DNA of 64,000 bases from Aureococcus anophagefferens (Eukaryota > Sar > Pelagophyceae > Pelagomonadales > Pelagomonadaceae): contig NW_008705565.1 in the NCBI RefSeq assembly GCF_000186865.1, positions 2,328,313 through 2,392,312 on the forward strand, in the 5' to 3' direction. Numbering within the stretch: the first letter of the stretch is position 1; every line of letters begins with the position of its first letter. The notes below the pieces were generated by a model that was not told the DNA's origin, ran no database searches, and saw only the letters and a list, made by a program, of their open reading frames with translations. The translations under genes and the position numbers were made by a program. This document shows, piece after piece, positions 55,908-64,000 of the stretch.

Positions 55908-57903
55908 ATGGCGCCGGCGCGGGGAGCCGCCGCAACGCTAATACGCGCTCGCGGAGCTCTGCGCGTTTCGCGACACGCACCGAGCATTCCTCGACACGCG
56001 CTGAGCACGCTGCCCACGGCGCGCTACGAGGCGCTCGTGGCCGACGGCGCGCTGCGCCGCGACGACCACCAGTTGGCGGCCTTGCGGACCCTGGACCGGG
56101 TCTGGACGCAGCTCGAAACCTACGAGCCGCCGAACGTCCGCGAGGAGGCCGCGACGCTCGAGAAGGAGGCGACGACGGAGACGCTGGGCCAGCGCTTCGC
56201 GGCCTTCGCGCAGGGCCTCGGCATCGCGGTCGGCGGCGGCACGGACCGGCCGAGCGGCGCGTCGGGGCCCGTCGTGAGCCGCTTCGGGTCCAACTACGAC
56301 TACGACGCCGAGCGGCCGCGGGCGAAAACAATCGAGGCGGCGCCGCTCCTCGGCCTCGACTCCAAGGCGCCCGTCGGCGCGTACGTCCACGGCGGCGTCG
56401 GCTGCGGGAAGACGTATGTGATGGACCTCTTCTTCGACGTCGCGCCGACGCAAAACAAGCAGCGCGTCCACTTCCACGCCATGATGCTCGACGTCCACGG
56501 CAAGCTCGACGCGCTGCGGCGCCGCGACGGCCCGCCGCACCCGAACCCGATGCGGGCCGTCGCGCTCGACGTCCTCCAAAGCGGGTCGCTCCTCTGCTTC
56601 GACGAGTTCCAGGTCACGGACATCGCCGACGCGCTCGTGGTCAAGTCGCTCTTCGAGCACCTCTTCGACAGCGGCGCCGTCGTCGTCGCGACGAGCAACC
56701 GCGCGCCGAGGGACCTCTACGAGAACGGCGTGCAGCGCCAGGTCTTCGAGCCGCTCATCCCTGTGTGGAAATCAAATCTTCAACCCGACTTCAATGTGCG
56801 CGTATTCGAATTTTGACACAAACACTTCCGCTGCGCTTCGAGAACTCGCTGAGAGCAATCGATCCGTCCAAAAATCAGCCGAATCGACTTCGATTTGACC
56901 GAGCTAGAGAGTTCTGAAGTTTGGTGGGGGCCCCCAAACCAGTGGTTGATTTCCACACAGGCTCATCCCGCTGCTCGAGGCGCGGTGCGAGACCGTGTCC
57001 CTGGACGCGTCGCCGACGGACTATCGCTTCGTCATCGGCGCGTCCGGGAGCGCGGACGTCTACTTTCTCGACGACGACGTCGGCGGCTTCGAAGACTCGA
57101 TCGCGCGCTTCACCAAGCGCGGGGACCGCGTCGTCGCCATCGACCTGCGGATCCCGGGCTCGACGCGCACGGTGCCCGTCAAGCAGGCCATGTTGGGGTC
57201 GCGCGCGTGCCGCTTCGCGTTCGACGAGCTGTGCGGCGGACGGCTCGGCTACGCGGACTACTACGCGTTGGCGCAGACGTTCGACGTCGTCTTCGTCGAG
57301 CACGTGCCGCGGCTCGAGGCGGGCATGATGGACGAGGCGCGGCGGTTCATCACGCTCGTCGACGCCCTCTACGAGTACGGCGTCAAGGTCGTCGTGCGGG
57401 CCGCGGCGCCCGTCGGCGAATTGTACGTCGTCGACGCGGAGAAGCAGGCCGCGCTCGACGAGGCGAATCTCGACGTCATCGGCGGCGACGCGACGTACCA
57501 GATGACGGGCGACCGGCGCGACGAGTCCTTCGCCTTCGACCGCTGCGTGTCGCGCCTCGTCGAGATGGGCTCGCTGGACTACCTCAAGCGCGCGCCGAGC
57601 CGGACCGCGCGCGTCGCGTGCGAGCCCGGCGACCTCACGGAGCCGGAGATCGACGACCTCTTCCGGCGCCTCGACGTCGACCGCTCCGGGTCGCTGTCCA
57701 CCGACGAGCTGCGCGCGTTCCTGTCGGAGATCTCCAAGGAGAAGCGCGGCCACCGCAACGTCGGCGACGAGGAGCTCGCCTACGCGCTCGGCCGCCTCGA
57801 CGCGAACGGCGGCGACGTGTGCAAGGGCGACCTCGCGGCCTTCCTCCGCGAGCTCCCGACGAGCCACGGCTGGGGCAACCTCCTCAAGGCCGCGCCGTCC
57901 TAA
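55908..57903 (+). CDS. AFG1-like mitochondrial ATPase fused to C-terminal EF-hands, interrupted by an introner
   Basis: Exon 1 (55908..56752) and exon 2 (56961..57903) join to give 595 residues. The Arg-rich start (MAPARGAAATLIRARGALR) is a mitochondrial-type presequence. The AFG1/LACE1 ATPase is recognised by Walker A (GAYVHGGVGCGKTYVMDLF), HFHAMMLDVHGKL, Walker B (GSLLCFDEFQVTDIADA) and sensor 1 (VVVATSNRAPRDLYENG). AFG1 helps clear misfolded inner-membrane proteins. The ATPase ends by about residue 490. The tail carries an EF-hand, DVDRSGSLSTDEL, and a second weaker one, DANGGDVCKGDL. This calcium-binding tail is not part of the family elsewhere that I know of. Confidence 0.87.
56761..56960 (+). 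mobile_element. Introner element, family B, copy 2
   Basis: 200 bp with perfect 15-bp inverted ends (CTGTGTGGAAATCAA / TTGATTTCCACACAG) and a perfect 8-bp target duplication GCTCATCC (56753-56760 and 56961-56968). Removal of element plus one repeat restores the AFG1 frame (EP-LIPLLEARCE). The donor is GC from the repeat and the acceptor CACAG from the element. Because both ends carry CAG when read outward, the element can supply an acceptor in either orientation. Confidence 0.9.
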
Positions 57904-57920
57904 CCTTTTTTGGACGACCG

Positions 57921-58031
57921 CGGTCGTATTTCACAGCCGATTCCAGGCGTACGTCGCATCGATGCGCGATCGTATCGACAGCGGAAGGACAGGCGCGGTC
58001 GTGTTTACAGCCGTTTCCAGGCGTACGTCGC
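57921..58031. repeat. Duplicated 3'-flank word after the AFG1-like gene
   Basis: CGGTCGTATTTCACAGCCG then ATTCCAGGCGTACGTCGC at 57921..57957 recurs at 57996..58031 with a few changes. The offset is 75 bp. It lies just after the AFG1-like stop codon and before the convergent PDCD5 stop. Confidence 0.8.
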
Positions 58032-58093
58032 GCGAGGTTCGCCGCGTCGCCGCGGGGGTTTACGCCGCGTCGCCTCCCCCCCGCGCGCGCCGC

Positions 58094-58492
58094 TCACATG
58101 AGGTCGTCGTCGTTGTCGTCGGAGTCGTCGGAGTCGCAGACGACCCTCCGTCGGTCGAACTTGACCTTGGACTTCTCGCGGTCCTCGGCGCCGGCCGTCT
58201 CGAGCATGTTGATGAGGACGTCCTCGGTGACCTGCTTCTGGATCTCGCCCTTCATGGCCATCTGGATGAGCTTCATCTCCAGCGCCTCGGCCTTGGCCGT
58301 CTTGACGATCTTCACGCGGCCGAGGCGCTCCAGAGCCTCGGGCGTGAGGATCTGCTTGAGGATCTGGGCCTTTTGCGCGTCCTGCTCCTGCTTCTGCGCC
58401 TGCTGGTTCGGGTCGGCGCTGAAGCCCGACATGCCCGCGATGTCGCCGGCGCCCGCGGCGGTCACGCCGGGCGGCAGGTTCATGGCGGACAT
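58094..58492 (-). CDS. PDCD5 (TFAR19) family DNA-binding protein
   Basis: 132 residues from MSAMNLPPGVTAAGAG. The PDCD5 core spans ~30-115: QKQEQDAQKAQILKQILTPEALERLGRVKIVKTAKAEALEMKL in short segments, IQMAMKGEIQKQVTEDVLI and REKSKVKFDRR. The late KVKFDRRR motif and acidic tail (CDSDDSDDNDDDLM) are hallmark features. Archaeal and eukaryotic members bind DNA; animal PDCD5 also touches TIP60 and chaperonin. It is intact and of normal length (animal protein ~125). The first 28 residues are less conserved, as in other members. Confidence 0.92.
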   Translation of the reverse strand: MSAMNLPPGVTAAGAGDIAGMSGFSADPNQQAQKQEQDAQKAQILKQILTPEALERLGRVKIVKTAKAEALEMKLIQMAMKGEIQKQVTEDVLINMLETAGAEDREKSKVKFDRRRVVCDSDDSDDNDDDLM

Positions 58493-58663
58493 CGCGTTGC
58501 GGCGCGTTTGCAAGCGCTGCGCGCGAGCGTTTGGCGGCGCCGGCTGTGGCAGGGCGTCAACGCCGAGCAAAGGTCGACTCCTTGCCGTACTCCGACGATG
58601 GGCTGCGCTCTCAGGACCTAACCTCCCCGGGGGCGGCCCCATGTAGCCGGCGCCGACGACCAC

Positions 58664-61324
58664 ATGGGGGCCGCGCGTTCCGTCCTGCGCCGGGCGACGA
58701 GCATCAAGGGCAGCACGCGCGAGCGCTTCCTGCTGACGGAGGAGGAGGTCGAGGAGGACGCGGCGTGCCTCGAGGCCCAGCGGCGGTCCATCAAGTACTG
58801 CGTCGACAACCTCTACTACGGCGCGCCCGTGCAGCTGTCGGGCGTGCGCACGCCCAAGCACCACCTGCCGTCGGCCCTCGTCGCCTTCGACGCCGGGAGG
58901 GGGTCCCTGGGCGCGGAGATGCTCGGCGACGGCGAGCAGCTGAGCTCGTTCCCCGCGTCCTGCGTCGTCTCGCCCACGGGCGACATCATCGTCACGCGGC
59001 GGGCCGCGGCCGCCGCCGACGAGGAGGCCAAGGACGAGCGCGGGGGCGAGACGCGGCAGATCATCCGCGCGTCGACGCTCGCCGAGGTCGTCGGGCCGCC
59101 CGTGTCGCCGAAGATGGGCGCGACCGTCGAGGCGACGGCCCACTCGCTGCGCGTCACCTGGGCGACGCGCGACGGCGACGCGGCGAGCGAGCTCATCGAC
59201 AAGTTCGAGGTCGCGTACCGGCCCTACCTGGCCGCGGCGTCGGGCTCGCCCGTGGGCTGGCGGGCGCTCGCGGTCGTCGACGTCGCGCGCGGCGGGCGGC
59301 GCAGCGCGCTGGTCGCGTCCCTCGAGCCCGACGCGGCCTTCGAGTTCAAGTGCCGCGCGCGGAACAACGTCGGCTGGAGCGCCTGGAGCCCGGCCCGCCA
59401 GTTCCGCACGTCCGCGTCGCCGCCCGAGCCGCCGGACGTGCCCGTGGCCGGCGTGCTGCGGAGCGAGGCCATCGCGCTCTGGTGGCGGGAGCCGGCGCGG
59501 ACGTTCGGGTCGCCCGTGCGGACTTATGTATTGCGCGCGCGGCGCGCGGACGGCCCGCCCGCGGACGGCGAGGACGAGAGCGACGGCGGCCTGTGCGACG
59601 ACGCGCCGCTCGACGGCATGCGGCGCGACGGCGGCTGGCGCGTGCTCTACGCGGGGCCCCTGACGCGCTTCCTCGCCTGCGGTCTGGAGCCGGGCACGAA
59701 CTACGCGTTCGCGGTGGCGGCGGTCAACGGCGTCGGCGCGTCGGAGTTCGGGCGCGCGGGCGCGTTCAAGACGCCGTCGCGGGCCGGCGCGGACGACGGC
59801 TACGCGGGGCCGGAGAACGCGGCGCTCCTGCGCCGGGGCGACATGTGGCTCGAGTGCTGGGACCCCGTCCAGGAGTCCGTCTTCTACTTCCACCGGCTGA
59901 CGGCGCGGCGCGAGCGGACGGCGCCGCCGGAGTTCGTCGAGCTCCGCAACGAGTCGAACGAGCGGCGGCAGCTGGGCCTGCTGTCCGACGAGGACGTCAG
60001 GGCCGACGCCGCGTCCCAGTTCCGCGTGAAGCGGTACCGCTTCCACAAGGAGCTGCGCCAGCGCGTGCACCTGAAGCTGTCGCGGCCGCGGAGCGCGACG
60101 CGGCCGCCGCCCGCGCGCGCGGCGGCGTCCCCCGCGTCCGACAAGGGGCAGCGGTGCCTCGTCGTGCTCCGGCGGTCGCACCTCCGCGGCGACTCGCTCG
60201 ACGCGCTCCGGTGCCTGCCGGCGCCGGAGCTCAACAAGCGCTTCAAGATCGAGTACGACGGCGAGAACGGCATCGACTCGGGCGGCCTGACGAAGGACTG
60301 GTACCTCGCGCTGAGCCACGGCTTCGCGGACGTGAATTTCGGGTTTTTCTCGAAGACGCCGGCCGGCGACCTCGAGCTCAAGCCGAGCGACGAGCAGGGG
60401 GGGCGGCCCGTCGACGACTTCAAGGCCCTGGGCCGCTTTTTAGCCAAGGCCGTCTTCGACCAGCAGTGCGTGGATCTGCCGCTGGCCGCGCCCATCTACA
60501 ACGCGCTCCGGGGCATCGGATTAGAAGAAGAGCGCGACGCCGCGCCGGCGTTCAACTCGCCGCGGCGGCCGCGGCCGAGGCCCCTCCCCGGCGGGTTACC
60601 GCCGCTCGCGCCCGTCGTGCGCGTGCCGCCGGCGCTGCTGGCCGCGGCGCTCGACGAGGTCCGGAGCGTCGACCGGCCGTTCTACCGGTCGCTCCGGTGG
60701 ATCCTGGACAACGACCTGGGCGACGACGGCGGCGGTCTGGACGCGACGTTCTCCGTGCAGCGCGGCGACGTCGAGGTCGACCTCAAGGAACGGGGGCGGT
60801 CCGTCGCGGTCGTCGAGCGCAACAAGCACGAGTACGTGTTCCTGGTGGCGCGGTGGCGCGCGCGGCACGCGACGGCGATGGAGATGGACGCGCTCCTGGA
60901 CGGCGCGGCGGAGGTCGGCGTCGTGCCGGATTTGCTGCGGCGGTTTTCCTTGGAAGAGCTGGACCTGCTCGTGAACGGGCGGCGCGACGTCGACGTGGGG
61001 GAGCTCGAGGCGTACTGCCTCCACCAGGGCGAGGGCTTCGCGCCGGACCACGCCGTGAGCCTCTGGTTCTGGCAGATGATGCACGAGTTCGACGACGACA
61101 TGCGCGCGAGGGCCCTGGCCTTCGCGACGGGCTCGAACAAGATCCCGCTCGACGGGTTTTCTCCGCCGCTCACGCTCACGCTCGACCCCCTGCGCGTGGA
61201 CGCGCTCCCCGTGGTCCACACGTGCTTCAACCAGATCGTCCTCTCGAACTTCACGTCCTACGCCACGATGAAGAAGCAGTGCGCCTTCGCGATACGCAAC
61301 TGCGCGACCTTCGAGCTGTCCTAA
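58664..61324 (+). CDS. HECT E3 ubiquitin ligase with fibronectin III domains
   Basis: 886 residues. The N-terminus (MGAARSVLRRATSIKG) may be N-myristoylated (Gly2). Two FN3-like domains follow: SLRVTWATRDG ... FEFKCRARNNVGWSAWSP and LWWREPARTFGSPVRTYVL ... YAFAVAAVNGVGASEFG. A WW-like stretch (MWLECWDPVQESVFYFHRL) precedes the HECT domain, which starts ~490 (LNKRFKIEYDGENGIDSGG, WYLALSHGFADVNFGFF). Catalytic Cys lies in HTCFNQIVLS. An insert (AAPAFNSPRRPRPRPLPGG) interrupts the N-lobe. FN3 plus HECT is uncommon. It is divergent from PDCD5 with 171 bp between starts. Confidence 0.87.
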   Translation: MGAARSVLRRATSIKGSTRERFLLTEEEVEEDAACLEAQRRSIKYCVDNLYYGAPVQLSGVRTPKHHLPSALVAFDAGRGSLGAEMLGDGEQLSSFPASCVVSPTGDIIVTRRAAAAADEEAKDERGGETRQIIRASTLAEVVGPPVSPKMGATVEATAHSLRVTWATRDGDAASELIDKFEVAYRPYLAAASGSPVGWRALAVVDVARGGRRSALVASLEPDAAFEFKCRARNNVGWSAWSPARQFRTSASPPEPPDVPVAGVLRSEAIALWWREPARTFGSPVRTYVLRARRADGPPADGEDESDGGLCDDAPLDGMRRDGGWRVLYAGPLTRFLACGLEPGTNYAFAVAAVNGVGASEFGRAGAFKTPSRAGADDGYAGPENAALLRRGDMWLECWDPVQESVFYFHRLTARRERTAPPEFVELRNESNERRQLGLLSDEDVRADAASQFRVKRYRFHKELRQRVHLKLSRPRSATRPPPARAAASPASDKGQRCLVVLRRSHLRGDSLDALRCLPAPELNKRFKIEYDGENGIDSGGLTKDWYLALSHGFADVNFGFFSKTPAGDLELKPSDEQGGRPVDDFKALGRFLAKAVFDQQCVDLPLAAPIYNALRGIGLEEERDAAPAFNSPRRPRPRPLPGGLPPLAPVVRVPPALLAAALDEVRSVDRPFYRSLRWILDNDLGDDGGGLDATFSVQRGDVEVDLKERGRSVAVVERNKHEYVFLVARWRARHATAMEMDALLDGAAEVGVVPDLLRRFSLEELDLLVNGRRDVDVGELEAYCLHQGEGFAPDHAVSLWFWQMMHEFDDDMRARALAFATGSNKIPLDGFSPPLTLTLDPLRVDALPVVHTCFNQIVLSNFTSYATMKKQCAFAIRNCATFELS

Positions 61325-61392
61325 TGTTCATTAGTGGTGACGTTCAATTTTGTCGGGCTCGTTCGGGGTGCCTCCTTCTTTAGCGATTCGTC

Positions 61393-62100
61393 CTAGAGGT
61401 AGGGGCCGATGAGGGCCTTGACCTCGCGCGGGACCGAGTCCGGGACGCAGTCGCGGAGCAGCGCGGCGACGATCAGCGCGGCCTTGCGCTTGGCGGGGAC
61501 GCCCGCGAACAGCACGACCGACCGCTTCTCGACGGTCACGCGGCCGCGGCGCACGAGCTGGACGAGCGCCTCGAGGCCGACGGCCACCGCGACGGCGACG
61601 GCGTTGGCGTTGTTGGCGGCCACTACGTTGCGCAGCGTGTTTGCGGCCTGCCGCTTGGCCTCCGGGTTCCCGTCGCGCAGGAGCTCGACGAGCGGCGGGA
61701 TGCCGCCCGCCGCGGCGATCAAGACCCGGTTGGCGGCGTTGTTGCACGCGAGGTTGTGCAGCGCCCGCGTGGCATGAAATTTGGCTGGCCCCATCGCGCT
61801 CCCGTTGCGCAGAAGCTCGACGAGCGGCAGGATGCCGCCCGCCGCGGCGATCAAATCCCGGTTGTCGTATGAGTACGCGAGCCAGCCCAGCGCGACCGCG
61901 GCCTGCGCTTTGGCCTCCGCGGTCCCGTCGCGAAGTAGCTGGACGATCGGCGGGATGCCGCCGGCCTCGGCGATCAGGTCAGCGATCAGGTGACCGCTGT
62001 TGTCGAAGCGGTACGCGAGGGTGCACATACGCCGCAGCGCCGCGGTCTTCGCTGCGTCGTCACCCTCGCGCAACTCGCGGATCAGCCCCTCGATCTCCAT
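61393..62100 (-). CDS. Armadillo-repeat protein
   Basis: 235 residues, MEIEGLIRELREGDDAAKTAAL. Four to five ARM repeats are visible, with the consensus GGIPPLVELLRDGxxEAKxxAAxALxNLA repeated at DLIAEAGGIPPIVQLL, DLIAAAGGILPLVELL and VLIAAAGGIPPLVELL, each with a following helix such as AAVALGWLAYSYDN or AANTLRNVVAANN. Units are 40-45 residues. ARM proteins act as scaffolds; none of the catalytic or transport-specific extras is present. The length is short, so it may be a compact adaptor. It is divergent from the plastid-type gene with 69 bp between starts. Confidence 0.85.
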   Translation of the reverse strand: MEIEGLIRELREGDDAAKTAALRRMCTLAYRFDNSGHLIADLIAEAGGIPPIVQLLRDGTAEAKAQAAVALGWLAYSYDNRDLIAAAGGILPLVELLRNGSAMGPAKFHATRALHNLACNNAANRVLIAAAGGIPPLVELLRDGNPEAKRQAANTLRNVVAANNANAVAVAVAVGLEALVQLVRRGRVTVEKRSVVLFAGVPAKRKAALIVAALLRDCVPDSVPREVKALIGPYL

Positions 62101-62169
62101 GCTTGACCCCTTAGTAAAACGCCGACGTTGAGCACTGTTGACAAACTCAACTTCTCGATCCGCCTGACG

Positions 62170-62889
62170 ATGCGACACGCCTGGGCGCTGCTCGTCAGCG
62201 CGAGCGCCGCGGCGCTGCTGCAGGCGCCGCGCAGCGCGCTGCGACCACCCGTGCGACCACCCGTCCGGCGCGCCGCGAACGGCGGCGACGGCGACGGCGA
62301 GTCGCTGCGCGACGCCTGGGACGCCGGCGTGGAGAACGGCAAGGAGATCCTCGCCCGCTTCACGAACCCCGTCGTCGACGACCAGGGCCTCATCATCGCC
62401 GACGCCCTGATCGCCGGCGTCGTCGCGCCGGGCCTCGAGGCCATCGTGTGCACGGCCGCGGGCGTGCCGTTGCCGCTCTGGGCGTCGGCGTTCGGCAGCC
62501 GCAAATTGGTGCTCCCCGTGCTCGTCCGCGGCGCGACGGAGGCGACGTGCTGGTACGCCGGCGCCGTGTCGGCGCGGCTCTACGCGCGCGACGCCTACGA
62601 CTTCCCGCCGCCGGCGGGCGCCGACGACCGCTTCGCGACGACGGTGAAGCGCACGTTGCAGGCCGGCAGTTTCGCGACGGCGCTGCTCATCGGCGCGACG
62701 CAGCTCCAGCTCGCGCTGCGCTACGGCTTCCCGGCGCCGCAGCTCGGCGACTCGCCGGAGACGGACATGGTGCTGCTGCGGACGCTCGACGACCTGCTCC
62801 GCGACATCGCCACGGAGGCGCTCACGCTGCTGAGCTGGCGCGTCGCGCGGACGGAGCTGTCGCGCCTCGATAGCGACCCGACGGCCTAG
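62170..62889 (+). CDS. Plastid-targeted membrane protein of unknown function
   Basis: 239 residues from MRHAWALLVSASAAALLQ, with a leader followed by an Arg/Pro transit-like stretch (SALRPPVRPPVRRAANG). Mature part: EILARFTNPVVDDQGLIIAD, then a hydrophobic region (LIAGVVAPGLEAIVCTAAGVP), LPVLVRGATEATCWYAGAV, and FATALLIGATQLQLAL. Two or three membrane helices are likely. I recognise no family. A longer start 14 codons upstream (MSTVDKLNFS) exists, but the chosen one fits the leader. It is divergent from the armadillo gene. Confidence 0.6.
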   Translation: MRHAWALLVSASAAALLQAPRSALRPPVRPPVRRAANGGDGDGESLRDAWDAGVENGKEILARFTNPVVDDQGLIIADALIAGVVAPGLEAIVCTAAGVPLPLWASAFGSRKLVLPVLVRGATEATCWYAGAVSARLYARDAYDFPPPAGADDRFATTVKRTLQAGSFATALLIGATQLQLALRYGFPAPQLGDSPETDMVLLRTLDDLLRDIATEALTLLSWRVARTELSRLDSDPTA

Positions 62890-62987
62890 GGTTTCATAAG
62901 GGTTGGTAGTTCCCAGCGGCTACCGGTCGATGAGGTACGTCTCGAAGTCGATCCTCGGTATAAGGTTCAACAAGTTGAAGTTACCCG

Positions 62988-63809
62988 CTACTTGCCGTAG
63001 CGGCGCTGCCGCCGCGCGTACTCGTCGAGGACGGCGTCGAAGTCGTCCTCGGCGAGCTCGGGCCAGTGCTTGTCGAGGAAGACGAGCTCCGTGTAGGCCA
63101 TCTGCCAGAGGAGGAAGTTCGAGAGCCGCCGCTCGCCGGACGTGCGCACGAGCAGGTCCGGCGGCGACCGCAGGGCGAGGGCGGCGCCGAGGGACGCCTC
63201 GTCGACGTCGCCCGCGTCCATCTCGCCGGCGGCGACGCGCTCCGCGAGCTTTCGCGCGGCGCGCGCGATCTCGCCGCGCGCGCCGTACGACACCGCGAGG
63301 TGGAGCGTCAGCGCCGCGTCGGCAAAGGCCGTCTCCGTTTCGAGTGTCTCCAGCGCCGCGCGCACGTCGGCGGGCAGGCGGGTCGCGTCCGTGCAGAGCA
63401 CGTCGCACCTGACGCGCTTCTCGCGCGCGTGTTTCAAAATCTCGGAGCACTGGTCGACGAAGGTCCGCATGAGCAGCGCGACCTCCGCGGAGTCCCGGTG
63501 CCAGTTCTCCGTGCTGAACGCGAAGGCCGTCACCTCCGCGACGCCCGCGCGGAGGCACCAGTCGACGACCTCGCCGAGCTTGCGGCCGCCGGCCGCGTGG
63601 CCCTCGAGCCGCCGCGCGGGGCCGAACCGCTTCGCGCCGAAGCGCCGGTTCCCGTCCATGATGAAGGCGACGTGCGCGGGCAGGATGCGCCGCTGGCGGG
63701 GTTGCTGCGGCGTCTGCGGAGCGCTGCGGGCCTTGACCCGCCGCACTAGGACCAATGCGAGGAGCGAGGCGCCCAGGAGCGGCGCGGCGGCCGCCGGGAG
63801 CCAGTCCAT
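62988..63809 (-). CDS. cis-Prenyltransferase (undecaprenyl/dehydrodolichyl diphosphate synthase)
   Basis: 273 residues. A hydrophobic N-terminus (MDWLPAAAAPLLGASLLALVLV) could anchor it to the ER. The cis-prenyltransferase motifs are HVAFIMDGNRRFG (the Asp binds Mg-diphosphate), VTAFAFSTENWHR, and LLVRTSGERRLSNFLLWQMAYTELVF with the catalytic Arg and Ser of RTSGExRLSNF. The late WPEL and DDFDAVLDEYARRQRRYG complete the fold. The product would be dolichyl- or polyprenyl-diphosphate for N-glycosylation. The full motif set in one chain suggests an active enzyme, not the non-catalytic partner. Confidence 0.9.
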   Translation of the reverse strand: MDWLPAAAAPLLGASLLALVLVRRVKARSAPQTPQQPRQRRILPAHVAFIMDGNRRFGAKRFGPARRLEGHAAGGRKLGEVVDWCLRAGVAEVTAFAFSTENWHRDSAEVALLMRTFVDQCSEILKHAREKRVRCDVLCTDATRLPADVRAALETLETETAFADAALTLHLAVSYGARGEIARAARKLAERVAAGEMDAGDVDEASLGAALALRSPPDLLVRTSGERRLSNFLLWQMAYTELVFLDKHWPELAEDDFDAVLDEYARRQRRYGK

Positions 63810-64000
63810 GGCGTCGCACGGTTTTTTCTAGTGCGCGTTAAAAGTCCTGCGCGTCGTCGCGGTCGACGGCGCGTTGCGGCGCGCCTCGAACGGCTCGGGA
63901 CGCGACGCGCGGCGGCCGACTGCGGCCCACGTCGCCAGGCTTTAGCGGCTCGTTTGCCGCAAGCTCGGCTTCGCCAAGCCTCTCGTGCGCCAAGGGGACA

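Overview
The window is nuclear DNA of a eukaryotic alga, most probably a pelagophyte stramenopile close to Aureococcus anophagefferens. GC content is very high, genes are short of introns and packed on both strands, and several proteins start with plastid leaders that carry an Ala-Phe-Ala-Pro style cleavage site. Secreted proteins have long PAPT/PAPS linkers. The strongest clue is six short (about 175-200 bp) repeats with terminal inverted repeats and 8-bp target duplications, each sitting exactly at the point where a reading frame jumps. These look like introner elements, a class of intron-making DNA transposon known from Aureococcus and Micromonas. The species name is inference; the features behind it are visible.

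Layout. 1-6.3 kb: the end of an ABC ATPase, a heat-shock factor, a membrane protein, a papain-like protein that has lost its catalytic Cys, and a basic unknown protein. 6.5-13 kb: a 1,666-residue helical unknown interrupted by an introner, then an SRP40/Nopp140-like nucleolar protein whose 3' end is tandemly duplicated. 13-26 kb: a Cys-rich secreted protein, a BART-domain protein, several plastid-type unknowns, a YwbE-like protein, an L-type lectin, a 2-hydroxyacid dehydrogenase, a PlsC-type acyltransferase, a Nudix hydrolase, and a protein made of four CysRS-tail-like repeats. 26-30.4 kb: a modular secreted pectate-lyase-like protein with ShK-like domains, broken by a run of N. 30.4-35.7 kb: a zinc-finger/RING-like protein, a mitochondrial carrier, a DUF1664 protein, a CDK7-like kinase and a GDT1-type transporter with an EF-hand. 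35.8-42.7 kb: a giant single-pass receptor-like kinase whose ectodomain carries ten DUF285 repeats and a region resembling the FEA1 iron-assimilation domain. 42.8-64 kb: an acetyl-CoA transporter, a GT34-like glycosyltransferase, a NodB-type deacetylase, a double-DUF2061 plastid protein, two HECT ubiquitin ligases, a CCP5-like carboxypeptidase, a two-hydrolase fusion, AFG1 ATPase fused to EF-hands, PDCD5, an armadillo protein and a cis-prenyltransferase.

There is no operon logic. Neighbours mostly form divergent pairs with 65-160 bp between starts, or convergent pairs with as little as 2 bp between stop codons. Shared themes are secretion and cell surface (lectin, pectate-lyase-like protein, receptor kinase, glycosyltransferase, deacetylase), plastid-targeted small proteins, and ubiquitin/chaperone functions. 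Exon boundaries are my own, inferred from frame and splice consensus; no transcript evidence was available.
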